Shown: piece by piece, positions 17,132 through 23,353 of the stretch
Layout: each line of letters opens with the position of its first letter
How positions within the stretch are numbered: the first letter of the stretch is position 1
Program-made: the position numbers and the translations under genes
DNA from: Lachnospiraceae bacterium
GTDB taxonomy: Bacteria > Bacillota > Clostridia > Lachnospirales > Lachnospiraceae
DNA length: 64,000 bases
Assembly (NCBI GenBank): GCA_910574805.1
Contig: CAJTCV010000012.1
Location: 1 to 64,000 of the forward strand
Reading direction: 5' to 3'
The notes under the pieces: generated by a model
Databases searched by the model: none
What the model saw: only the letters and a program-made list of their open reading frames with translations
Told to the model about the DNA's origin: nothing

Positions 17132-17869
17132 ATGAGAATCAATGTACATGCGGGACATAACCCGGCGGGAAAAGTGGCCTGCGGAGCTGTAGGTCTGATT
17201 AATGAATCGACAGAAAACAGGCGGGTAAAGGATGAGGTGATCAGTCAGCTCCGGCAGCTGGGTCATACTGTGTATGACTGTACAGTAGATAACGGGACCG
17301 GTCAGAAAGATGTGCTGAACAGGATTGTGGCAAAATGCAACGCTCATGTGGTGGATCTGGATGTGAGCATTCATTTCAATGCCGGAGCAAAAGACGAAAA
17401 GGGGAACGGGAAGACCACGGGCGTGGAAGTGTTGATTTATCGTGCATCGGATATCACCAGAGCGATCGGAAAACGGGTTGCAGATGCAGTCGCGGCGCTT
17501 GGGTATCGTCTTCGTTCTGACCAGACCTCTCCGGAACCGGGGGTGAAAGTGAATCCAAAACTGGCTGTGCTGAAAAACACAAAAGCCCCGGCCATGCTGA
17601 TTGAGTGCTGCTTTGTCGATGACCGGGACGATGTGCAGATGTACGACTGCCGAAGCATGGCATCCGCAATTGTCTATGGTATTACCGGTCAGCGTGTGCA
17701 GGTGCCTGCGGAGACTGATAAAGCGGAGGAAGGTGAAGAAACTCCCACGGGGGACAGGAGTGCCCTGTATCGCGTGCAGGTGGGTGCGTATGGCGTGAAA
17801 TCCAATGCGGAAGCCATGAAGAAAAAGCTGCAGAAGGCCGGCTTTGACGCCCTGATCGTGCAAGCCTAA
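17132..17869 (+). CDS. N-acetylmuramoyl-L-alanine amidase (endolysin) with SPOR-like tail
   Basis: 245 aa from the ATG at 17132 with GGAAGGA upstream; the reading from 17081 lacks a site. Amidase_3 zinc and catalytic motifs are visible: HAGHNP near residue 7, a Glu in the LINESTENRRV helix, SIHFNAG near 87, and the catalytic IECCFVDD near 170. After an acidic linker the last 40 residues (LYRVQVGAYGVKSNAEAMKKKLQKAGFDALIVQA) are a truncated SPOR-type peptidoglycan-binding repeat. It cleaves the stem peptide from MurNAc at lysis. Confidence 0.85.
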   Translation: MRINVHAGHNPAGKVACGAVGLINESTENRRVKDEVISQLRQLGHTVYDCTVDNGTGQKDVLNRIVAKCNAHVVDLDVSIHFNAGAKDEKGNGKTTGVEVLIYRASDITRAIGKRVADAVAALGYRLRSDQTSPEPGVKVNPKLAVLKNTKAPAMLIECCFVDDRDDVQMYDCRSMASAIVYGITGQRVQVPAETDKAEEGEETPTGDRSALYRVQVGAYGVKSNAEAMKKKLQKAGFDALIVQA

Positions 17870-18117
17870 ATATAATGGAGGGTCTCATGGGTTTTTCTAT
17901 GGGATCCTCGTCTCTCCATGAAATCCATGAAATTTTGAAAAATCTGCTTGCCTTTCAGGGTCATTATGGTGTAAAATAAAAACAGGCAGAAATATGAACA
18001 AATTGTAAACATGCACGTTTTTGCCGGAAAAAGCCGAATTTTCAGAATATTCTGACAATTACCCCTTGAAAACGGGTCCGGAAACCATTGATTTTACAGG
18101 GTTTTTGAGGGGATACC
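17870..18117. promoter_or_regulatory. Gene-free AT-rich stretch upstream of the repeat array (probable leader)
   Basis: No ORF with a ribosome binding site. The sequence becomes AT-rich toward the array and ends in TTTTTGAGGGGATACC right against the first repeat, as CRISPR leaders do. A weak TTGAAA is present at 18066-18071 with a poor -10 seventeen bases later (18089-18094). That the degenerate repeat lies at the far right end also favours this side as the leader. Promoter assignment is uncertain. Confidence 0.45.
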
Positions 18118-18525
18118 GTAGAAATGGAGTAAGCCCGATGCAGGGCATTGACACAGTTTTTCTTTCTTTATATCTCTTTATGACTTGTTCAGTAGAAATG
18201 GAGTAAGCCCGATGCAGGGCATTGACACACCCTGTGGGCTATTGTGTTATTTTCGGTGACCTGTCGTAGAAATGGAGTAAGCCCGATGCAGGGCATTGAC
18301 ACAGAAATAATGATGAAATCCTATCGTATATCCAATCCCAAGTAGAAATGGAGTAAGCCCGATACAGGGCATTGACACCGTAAACGCCGTCATGATGCTG
18401 CGCTCGCTGGAGGACGTAGAAATGGAGTAAGCCCGATGCAGGGCATTGACACATGTTGCCTGTTTTTCCCATTTCTTTTACCTCCATCGTAGAAAAGGTG
18501 TAAGCCCGCCTGAGGGCATTGCCAA
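18118..18525 (+). CRISPR. Orphan prophage CRISPR-type array, 6 repeats and 5 spacers
   Basis: Repeats of 37 nt lie at 18118-18154, 18192-18228, 18266-18302, 18342-18378, 18416-18452 and 18489-18525. The first five are identical except for one base in the fourth (GATACAGGGC for GATGCAGGGC); the sixth is degenerate, as expected at the trailer end. Each repeat starts GTAGAAATGGAG, has a small GCCC-GATGCA-GGGC hairpin and ends ATTGACAC. Spacers are 37, 37, 39, 37 and 36 nt and unrelated to one another. No cas gene is found in the window and I cannot assign a type from the repeat. The spacer at 18303-18341 matches the membrane-peptide gene at 19385 (32 nt, reverse complement). Confidence 0.9.
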
Positions 18526-18548
18526 ACCGAAAATTGAATTAAGAAAAT

Positions 18549-18594
18549 AATAAGTGGTTGCACGCTGTAAAGCAGGCAGCCACTTATTTTGTTA
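18549..18594 (+). terminator. Terminator after the repeat array
   Basis: Arms 18549-18561 and 18576-18588 pair over 13 positions with one wobble, followed by TTGTT. It closes a transcript coming from the array side before the next gene. Confidence 0.75.
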
Positions 18595-18631
18595 AAAAAT
18601 AAAACAATCGCTGAAAGGAGAATAACAGAAA

Positions 18632-19159
18632 ATGAAATTCAGAAAGAAACCAGGAACAGTAGAGGCATTCCAGTACGACGGAGATCTAATCGACGCAGAA
18701 AGGAATTATTATGTGCCGGAATGGGCTGCCGTTGCACATCAGGCAGGGATCCTGTTTTATATGCAGGGGGATTCTCCGGACGCTGCGCCGATGGAATTAT
18801 ATCTCAACGTATATGGAGAACACTGGAATGTACGTGTTGGAGACTATGTGATCTGCAATGGAGACGGAAGCCTGGATGTCTGCAGTGCGCAGGCTTTTGA
18901 AAGAGATTACGAGCCTGTGCAGTCTGCGGGAAAGAGTACCAGAGACGGATCTGATCATGAGCATGGAGACCGGAATCAGGAAAAGATGCTGAACTACATT
19001 GGAGTGAAGATCGTGAAAGCGGAGCAGCAGGAGAAAGACGGTAGACCAGGATATAAGGTGAAATATCCAGACGGCTATGTGTCATGGTCCCCGAAAGATG
19101 TATTTGAAAAGGCGTACAGAATTCTGGACTACGAAGATTTCATAAATGAAGATATGTAA
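18632..19159 (+). CDS. Phage-associated two-domain protein of unknown function
   Basis: 175 aa with AAAGGAG upstream. Residues 1-95 (KFRKKPGTVEAFQYDGD ... GEHWNVRVGDYVICNGDG) resemble the small phage domain built around a V-x-x-GD-Y/W-V motif. After a charged linker, residues 118-168 (MLNYIGVKIVKAE ... GYKVKYPDGYVSWSPKDVFEKAYR) match a conserved C-terminal module of phage proteins with the SWSPKDVFEKAYR signature. Function unknown. It stands alone between two terminators, right of the array, like a lysogeny-expressed extra gene. Confidence 0.65.
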   Translation: MKFRKKPGTVEAFQYDGDLIDAERNYYVPEWAAVAHQAGILFYMQGDSPDAAPMELYLNVYGEHWNVRVGDYVICNGDGSLDVCSAQAFERDYEPVQSAGKSTRDGSDHEHGDRNQEKMLNYIGVKIVKAEQQEKDGRPGYKVKYPDGYVSWSPKDVFEKAYRILDYEDFINEDM

Positions 19160-19167
19160 GAAAGAGA

Positions 19168-19207
19168 ACCTGCCCGTTGCATCAGTGTTTCGGGCAGGTC
19201 TTTTTTT
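19168..19207 (+). terminator. Rho-independent terminator
   Basis: ACCTGCCCG (19168-19176) pairs with CGGGCAGGT (19191-19199) and is followed by seven T residues. It ends the preceding phage gene. Confidence 0.9.
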
Positions 19208-19231
19208 GATGTCCAAAATTGCCGGATGCTG

Positions 19232-19260
19232 TTGAAATTTCTGCTGCATCATGGTATAAT
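19232..19260 (+). promoter_or_regulatory. Sigma-70-type promoter of the small membrane peptide gene
   Basis: TTGAAA at 19232-19237 and a perfect TATAAT at 19255-19260 with a 17-base spacer. Transcription would begin near 19267, giving a leader of about 118 bases. Confidence 0.85.
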
Positions 19261-19271
19261 CATTCCAGGTT

Positions 19272-19332
19272 CTGCCATTGATGGTAGGCGGCTGGCCCTC
19301 TGAGAAATTTCAGAGGGACTGTGACCCTCTGA
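19272..19332 (+). promoter_or_regulatory. Structured 5' leader with mutually exclusive hairpins
   Basis: Three 8-base segments, CCCTCTGA (19296-19303), TCAGAGGG (19310-19317) and CCCTCTGA (19325-19332), allow two alternative hairpins that share the middle arm. Just before them, 19286-19298 can pair with 19533-19545 downstream of the gene (12 of 13 bases plus one wobble), and CTGCC at 19272-19276 can continue the pairing with GGCAG at 19549-19553. Long leaders and 5'/3' end pairing are hallmarks of type I toxin mRNAs. Confidence 0.6.
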
Positions 19333-19384
19333 TTACATAGATGCTGAATTGTGGCGTTGTTTTGTGGAAAGGAGGGCGTGTGAT

Positions 19385-19486
19385 ATGCTGACTATGGAAG
19401 GTCTGATAGCAGTGTTGGCATTATGCGGTACCTGCTTTGGGATTGGATATACGATAGGATTTCATCATGGAAAGACACAGAAATAG
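19385..19486 (+). CDS. Small membrane peptide, type I toxin / holin-like toxin candidate
   Basis: 33 aa with AAAGGAGGGC upstream. Reads MLTMEGLIAVLALCGTCF and continues through GIGYTIGFHHG to a charged GKTQK end: one hydrophobic helix of about 22 residues with a short basic tail, the form of Fst/Hol-Tox-like peptides that insert in the membrane. Promoter, switching 5' hairpins, 5'/3' pairing and a terminator make a self-contained type I-style locus. The segment 19437-19468 (codons for residues 18-28) is exactly complementary to the third spacer of the upstream array. No antisense RNA gene was located with certainty. Toxicity is inferred. Confidence 0.65.
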   Translation: MLTMEGLIAVLALCGTCFGIGYTIGFHHGKTQK

Positions 19487-19532
19487 CCGCCCCGGTCTGA
19501 GAAACTGAGCGACTTTTCTGTTTAAGATTATT

Positions 19533-19553
19533 GGGCCAGCCGTCTATCGGCAG
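19533..19553 (+). promoter_or_regulatory. 3' pairing element of the peptide mRNA
   Basis: GGGCCAGCCGTCTATCGGCAG is the near-perfect complement of the 5' leader segments 19286-19298 and 19272-19276. It could fold the full transcript into a closed, untranslated form. Confidence 0.55.
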
Positions 19554-19560
19554 TTCCCGG

Positions 19561-19594
19561 AGGGCGTTTGTTACCAGCAGATGCCCTTCTTTTT
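19561..19594 (+). terminator. Terminator of the peptide gene
   Basis: AGGGCGT pairs with ATGCCCT (one wobble) around a 13-base loop and runs into TCTTTTT. Another GC-rich hairpin (AGGGC-ATG-GCCCT) follows immediately. Confidence 0.6.
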
Positions 19595-19659
19595 GTTAGG
19601 GCATGGCCCTGTTCTCCATTGAAGAGTTTTTCGCTGATCCGAAAAACGGAATTTTGGAG

Positions 19660-20395
19660 AACAAATAAATCACCTGCTCTGCGGGTGGTTGAAACAGCTT
19701 TAGCGTTATGTAAAAAACCTCCCCTGATATAATAAAAACAGGTTCGCCAACCGTTTTGTTAATCATAGGAGGCAGTTCAAATGGACAACAACAGTTTATC
19801 ACATACAAAGTGGAATTGTAAGTACCATATTGTTTTTGCACCGAAATACAGAAGAAAGATTATATATGGCAGGTTGAAACGGGACATCGCAAATTTCCTG
19901 AGTATGTTGTGCAGGCGTAAAGAAGTAAATATTGTGGAAGCAGAAATCTGTCCGGATCATGTCCATATGCTGGTGGAAATACCGCCGAAGACGAGTGTGT
20001 CAGATTTTGTGGGGTATTTAAAAGGAAAAAGTACCCTGATGATATTTGAGAGACACGCGAATCTCAAATACAAGTATGGCAATCGACATTTTTGGTGCAG
20101 AGGATACTCTGTGGACACAGTAGGAAAAAATGCAAAAAAGATAGAGGAGTATATTCGGAATCAACTAAAAGAAGATTTAGAATATGACCAGATGTCATTG
20201 AAGGAGTATATTGACCCGTTTACGGGTGAGCCGGTAAACAAAAGCAACAGGAAAAGATGAGCCCGGAGGGCTTAGCAGGTAACTGACGTTGCGGCTGGCG
20301 AACCATTCGATGAGTCTTTAGACTCCAGCGCCGGGAACGAGCCCTTATAGGGCGGACAACAAACCACCGGCTAAGCCGGTGGTGCTGATTTTCAA
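19660..20395 (+). mobile_element. IS200-type insertion sequence
   Basis: A single-gene element of about 730 bp. A left-end hairpin lies at 19671-19687 (CACCTGC/GCGGGTG) and a right-end hairpin at 20363-20383 (ACCACCGGC-TAA-GCCGGTGGT), with no terminal inverted repeats or target duplication, as expected for IS200 elements that move as single strands. The outer limits are estimated to within about 15 bases. It directly abuts the left 212-bp island repeat. Confidence 0.7.
19781..20260 (+). CDS. tnpA: IS200/IS605 family transposase TnpA
   Basis: 159 aa, AGGAGG upstream. Y1 transposase of the HUH superfamily: the CPDHVHMLVEIPP motif supplies the two metal-binding His residues and the C-terminal helix (KKIEEYIRNQ) carries the catalytic Tyr. 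The length is that of a complete IS200 TnpA, so the element may be active. No tnpB is present. Confidence 0.95.
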   Translation: MDNNSLSHTKWNCKYHIVFAPKYRRKIIYGRLKRDIANFLSMLCRRKEVNIVEAEICPDHVHMLVEIPPKTSVSDFVGYLKGKSTLMIFERHANLKYKYGNRHFWCRGYSVDTVGKNAKKIEEYIRNQLKEDLEYDQMSLKEYIDPFTGEPVNKSNRKR

Positions 20396-20402
20396 TATTG
20401 TT

Positions 20403-20614
20403 ATAAAATTTTCGGAAGTTTCTCAATGTGGACAAATGTCCACGCTTTGTCCACGCTGTACAAAATACCATAAATTGTAGGAAACTGTACAAAAATATGA
20501 TCTGTGAAAAAGTTCCTTATAAAACCATGTGTTTTTTTGACTGTAAGATATGGTAGGACACTGTAAAATATGATAAAATAAACGATGCCCGTAATCGGGA
20601 AATGTGGAGACGGT
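20403..20614 (+). repeat. 212-bp direct repeat, left copy, at island boundary
   Basis: Matches 40603-40814 at a constant 20,200-base offset with six mismatches by my count (about 97 percent). Inside it are a perfect palindrome GTGGACA-AA-TGTCCAC (20428-20443) and AT-rich promoter-like sequence near its end. It marks the left limit of the 20.2 kb defence island. Whether it is an attachment site or a duplicated transposon end cannot be decided here. Confidence 0.9.
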
Positions 20615-20621
20615 ATGCCTC

Positions 20622-20732
20622 TTGAGCAACACCAAAAGTAAGAAGAAAGAATCCTATATCACACTTGATGTGGAGATGGAAGACTACTATCGCATCAAGA
20701 ATGAAGGGAAGAGTTCTAACACCGGCAAGTAA
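20622..20732 (+). CDS. Short ORF directly after the left repeat, probable remnant
   Basis: 36 codons from a TTG: MSNTKSKKKESYITLDVEME and then DYYRIKNEGKSSNTGK. It looks like the first part of a longer conjugative-element protein cut short by a stop codon. No clear ribosome binding site. Low confidence; it is the unique sequence that follows the left repeat. Confidence 0.3.
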   Translation: MSNTKSKKKESYITLDVEMEDYYRIKNEGKSSNTGK

Positions 20733-20852
20733 GCCTCACAATCGAATAGGAATTTGAATAGATAAGCTGCAGATGCGGAAAAGAGAATCCGTATTCTGCA
20801 GCTTATTTTGTTTCATACCCAAAACAGTCGATTGAAAAAGGAGGACAAAGAC

Positions 20853-21194
20853 ATGGCAAAAAAGAACATCAGGGAACTTAAAGTTTATGCACAGAGCGGT
20901 TACCACTACAAAGAGGTACCACAGATCCAGCTCAAAGGAGCTTGGCTTCGGGAGTTTGGTTTTATTGAAGGAACACCAGTCAAAGTAAATTGCGAAGATG
21001 GGAGGCTCATCATCACACTGGACTCTGAAAAAGCTGAGTTGGCAAAGGTCGAGCAGGAGTTTATGGATCGGGAACTGAGTGCTCTTCAGAAGCGATTTCA
21101 GAAGGAAAAGAAACAGCTCCATGCACAGTTTGTTGCGGAGCACAGAGCGAAGTATGGAAAGCCTGATGACGGAGAAGAGGCCACCTATGTTTGA
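20853..21194 (+). CDS. SymE-like toxin protein
   Basis: 113 aa from the ATG at 20853 with AAGGAGG upstream. The pattern KVYAQSGYHYKEVPQIQLKG, AWLREFGFIEGTPVKVNCEDGRLIITLD is the AbrB-like SymE core. The C-terminal helix (FMDRELSALQKRFQKEKKQLHAQFVAEHRAKYG) is an extension common in clostridial members. In E. coli SymE is an SOS-induced toxin held by an antisense RNA and located beside the hsd restriction genes; here it also opens an island of restriction genes. Its frame overlaps the next gene by 8 bases. Confidence 0.75.
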   Translation: MAKKNIRELKVYAQSGYHYKEVPQIQLKGAWLREFGFIEGTPVKVNCEDGRLIITLDSEKAELAKVEQEFMDRELSALQKRFQKEKKQLHAQFVAEHRAKYGKPDDGEEATYV

Positions 21195-21465
21195 TGCAAA
21201 TGACATCTCTGCATTGGATCCGAAGTATTTTTCCATAATTTACACGGATGCCTTCGATGTGACGATTATGAGTCGGAATACCGGACACTATTGGTTCATT
21301 CATAATCCTGAGTATCCGACACAGGGTACATGCATTATTTTTCACAAACATAAGGCATCTCATCCATATCATCAGCACGGTCGTGCGAATAGTCTTAGGC
21401 AGGCGGTTAGAAGCATCCAAAGCCACGACAGGTGGCAATTGAAGGGTAGACCGGCAAGAAGATAA
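21187..21465 (+). CDS. Hypothetical partner of the SymE-like gene
   Basis: 92 aa from the ATG at 21187 (GGAGAAGAGG upstream), overlapping the SymE-like gene. Reads MFDANDISALDPKYFSIIYT, with GHYWFIHNPEYPTQGTCIIFHKH and HPYHQHGRANSLRQAVRSI. The His-rich, compact alpha/beta sequence suggests a small domain but I do not recognise a family. Tight coupling implies a joint role. A strong terminator follows. Confidence 0.6.
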   Translation: MFDANDISALDPKYFSIIYTDAFDVTIMSRNTGHYWFIHNPEYPTQGTCIIFHKHKASHPYHQHGRANSLRQAVRSIQSHDRWQLKGRPARR

Positions 21466-21488
21466 TAAACCAGCTCAATATCAAAACG

Positions 21489-21530
21489 GCGGCACCGGGG
21501 AATAGAATCCCTGATGCCGCTGTCTTTTTG
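21489..21530 (+). terminator. Terminator after the SymE-like operon
   Basis: GCGGCA (21489-21494) pairs with TGCCGC (21515-21520) with an inner GGGA/TCCC pairing, followed by GTCTTTTTG. Confidence 0.8.
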
Positions 21531-21554
21531 TGATGTCAGTCTGTATGTGCTGTT

Positions 21555-22154
21555 TTAATCTCTGTTATACAGGCTGAATGCCATCGCCTGAGCTGCCTTG
21601 ATATCGGCGTATCCCTGGCTTTTACCAAGCCTCAGTTCATCCAAGATCTGTCCCTTTGAGTAGTCCTTGCTCAGAAGTTCGAGAATCTTACCATATTTCG
21701 GATTGATCGTATTGACCTCGCTGATGAGGTCGCTGATGATCATTCTGAGGAATACGGTGTCTTCAAGAGATTCAGTCTGACCGGGATCGAAGCCGCTGTC
21801 ATCTTCATTAGATTCGGCATCATCGAGGAACTTGTCATAGGACAGATTGTCGTTATGACCGTTCTCTTTCAGAAAATCATCGGTTCCTCCAGTAGCAATG
21901 TAAGTACGAATCTGAGCGTTGAAGAATTTCATCCAGCTGTCGAGAGTGCCTGCTTTGATAGGCGCGAACGCTACGGGAATCCTATGACCATGAATGTTCC
22001 AGGTCTCCATGTTGTCTTTGATGATGGACTTGTCTTTCATCAATTCTTTGGTTACGAGGATCGGTGCAAGTTCTTCGTTAGCTGCAGGTGCGATGCTGTT
22101 GTACGGCTTCTTGTCAGCGTACTTTCCAATAGTTACAGATTTTTCATTTGGCAT
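21555..22154 (-). CDS. Sigma-like/HTH regulator of the island
   Basis: 199 aa from the ATG at 22154 (AAAGGAGG upstream on the minus strand). The first 100 residues are unfamiliar (MPNEKSVTIGKYADKKPYNS); the last 70 (LEDTVFLRMIISDLISEVNTINPKYGKILELLSKDYSKGQILDELRLGKSQGYADIKAAQ) look like a sigma-70 region-4-type helix-turn-helix as found in conjugative-element regulators. It faces away from the downstream defence genes and may control them. Function inferred. Confidence 0.5.
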   Translation of the reverse strand: MPNEKSVTIGKYADKKPYNSIAPAANEELAPILVTKELMKDKSIIKDNMETWNIHGHRIPVAFAPIKAGTLDSWMKFFNAQIRTYIATGGTDDFLKENGHNDNLSYDKFLDDAESNEDDSGFDPGQTESLEDTVFLRMIISDLISEVNTINPKYGKILELLSKDYSKGQILDELRLGKSQGYADIKAAQAMAFSLYNRD

Positions 22155-22242
22155 TTTGATTTCCTCCTTTGTTTGCCAGCTTTTGTCAGTTGCTGTGAGA
22201 GGAAATCGAGGTGCCTTTTTCAGCTCCAAAACGCAAATTCCA

Positions 22243-22271
22243 TTGATAAATCGAAGATTTTGTGTTATACT
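22243..22271 (+). promoter_or_regulatory. Promoter for the tag-pair operon
   Basis: TTGATA (22243-22248) and TATACT (22266-22271) with a 17-base spacer. The roughly 145-base leader contains a GCCCCTGTGAT/ATCACAAGGGC hairpin at about 22336-22362 with a T-run only on the minus strand, so it would work as a terminator for minus-strand reading. Confidence 0.6.
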
Positions 22272-22423
22272 GAGTTGTTGGGAGTTGTTGGGAATAAGCA
22301 GGAGTTGCTTAAGTGATTCATCCCGACAAAAAAGCCCCTGTGATTCCTCATCACAAGGGCATCCAATAGTTGACAAAGTAGGGTGCCAAGGGCACTTATC
22401 AATGGATAGAGTGGATAAAGTGG

Positions 22424-23353
22424 ATGAAAAGAAAATCTGTGACAATCAACGAAAAACCAAGGCTATGTGGAGCCACCTGCTTTGCCCTGATTCTGGATGC
22501 GAAGGTTGAGGCTATGAACCAGAGGGAGCATTGGAAAGGGCATAAGGATAAACGGGTTATACCGAACCTTATGAGCAGGCTTCTGTGGGTTATGAACGGC
22601 GAAACGCCTGATTTAAAGGGAAAGGCGCTGGAGACGTTCGGGTCGAATGTAAATAAATATCGTTTATGCAAGATTGAAGGCGGTGCTCATGTGCGCCTTA
22701 AGAAGACCGATTCAGAGGTGCAGGCCTTTGATAATATGGTCAGGAACGACTATCAGACCGTGCTCAAGCGGATGGATGCGTTTCTTTGGGATGTACTGGA
22801 CTTCAGAGAAGAGGTGGGCAAGCCGGAGAGCCTTGTAAAGGCTTTGATGGATACAGTGTCGCAGGACAGGCATTGCGATAATAAAGAGTTCTTTGTACTT
22901 GAAAACGGGGACTCGATTCCCGGATGCGAGGTATCGGCACTGACGGAGGTGTGCCTTCCAGCGTTTGTGCTGGGAATGTGGCATGCTGCATTGATGATCC
23001 CGGATCGGAATAAGGACGGAGAAGCCACGATCAATGAATGGTGTCCGTCAACAGGTGGTGGTCATCGTGATTACAGTGGTAGCGTGGGTAAGGTCTGGCC
23101 GGTAGAGGTAAAGGTCAATGGAATGACTGTAACGGAACTTTCAAGTACAGAGACTGAGGAAGTAGATCAGCCGGATGATGAGCCACAGAAGGATGAAACA
23201 GAAGATACCGAGTATAGGCAGCCGGGCGGACCACAGTTGAATCAGTTTCTTGCGAAGCCCAAGGCAAATGTCCATTACGGCAGCGGCGATATATACAGCG
23301 ATATCGGAACGCTGAATATAACGAAAAATTATTACGGAGGCAAGGATGAGTGA
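22424..23353 (+). CDS. Unknown protein A of a two-gene pair, C-terminal GSGDIYS tag
   Basis: 309 aa. Not recognised. Residues 1-215 form a single mixed domain with MSRLLWVMNGETPDLKG, LPAFVLGMWHAALMIP and WCPSTGGGHRDYSGSVGKVWP. Residues 230-270 are acidic and disordered. The last 28 residues (NVHYGSGDIYSDIGTLNITKNYY) carry a beta-strand tag that recurs at the N-terminus of the next protein. The stop overlaps the next start by 8 bases. An ATG at 22402 is out of frame; the start at 22424 lacks a strong ribosome binding site, so the N-terminus is uncertain. The pair may be a defence or signalling module. Confidence 0.6.
   Translation: MKRKSVTINEKPRLCGATCFALILDAKVEAMNQREHWKGHKDKRVIPNLMSRLLWVMNGETPDLKGKALETFGSNVNKYRLCKIEGGAHVRLKKTDSEVQAFDNMVRNDYQTVLKRMDAFLWDVLDFREEVGKPESLVKALMDTVSQDRHCDNKEFFVLENGDSIPGCEVSALTEVCLPAFVLGMWHAALMIPDRNKDGEATINEWCPSTGGGHRDYSGSVGKVWPVEVKVNGMTVTELSSTETEEVDQPDDEPQKDETEDTEYRQPGGPQLNQFLAKPKANVHYGSGDIYSDIGTLNITKNYYGGKDE

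Noticed and set aside
17879-17925. A terminator right after the endolysin (ATGGAG ... CTCCAT)
   Set aside because: Only the outer six bases pair, across a long loop, and no T-run follows.
18239-18487. An 82-codon minus-strand frame running through the repeat array
   Set aside because: It exists because repeat plus spacer lengths are close to a multiple of three; the repeated CQCPASGLLHFY is the translated repeat, not a protein.
18118-20260. TnpA gene or nearby ORFs as Cas components of the array
   Set aside because: The 19781 protein is an HUH transposase; no Cas1, Cas2, Cas9, Cas12, Cas13 or Cascade-like sequence was found in any translated frame of the window.
20403-20614. Repeats as terminal inverted repeats of a transposon
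   Set aside because: The two 212-bp copies are in direct, not inverted, orientation and no transposase spans the unit.
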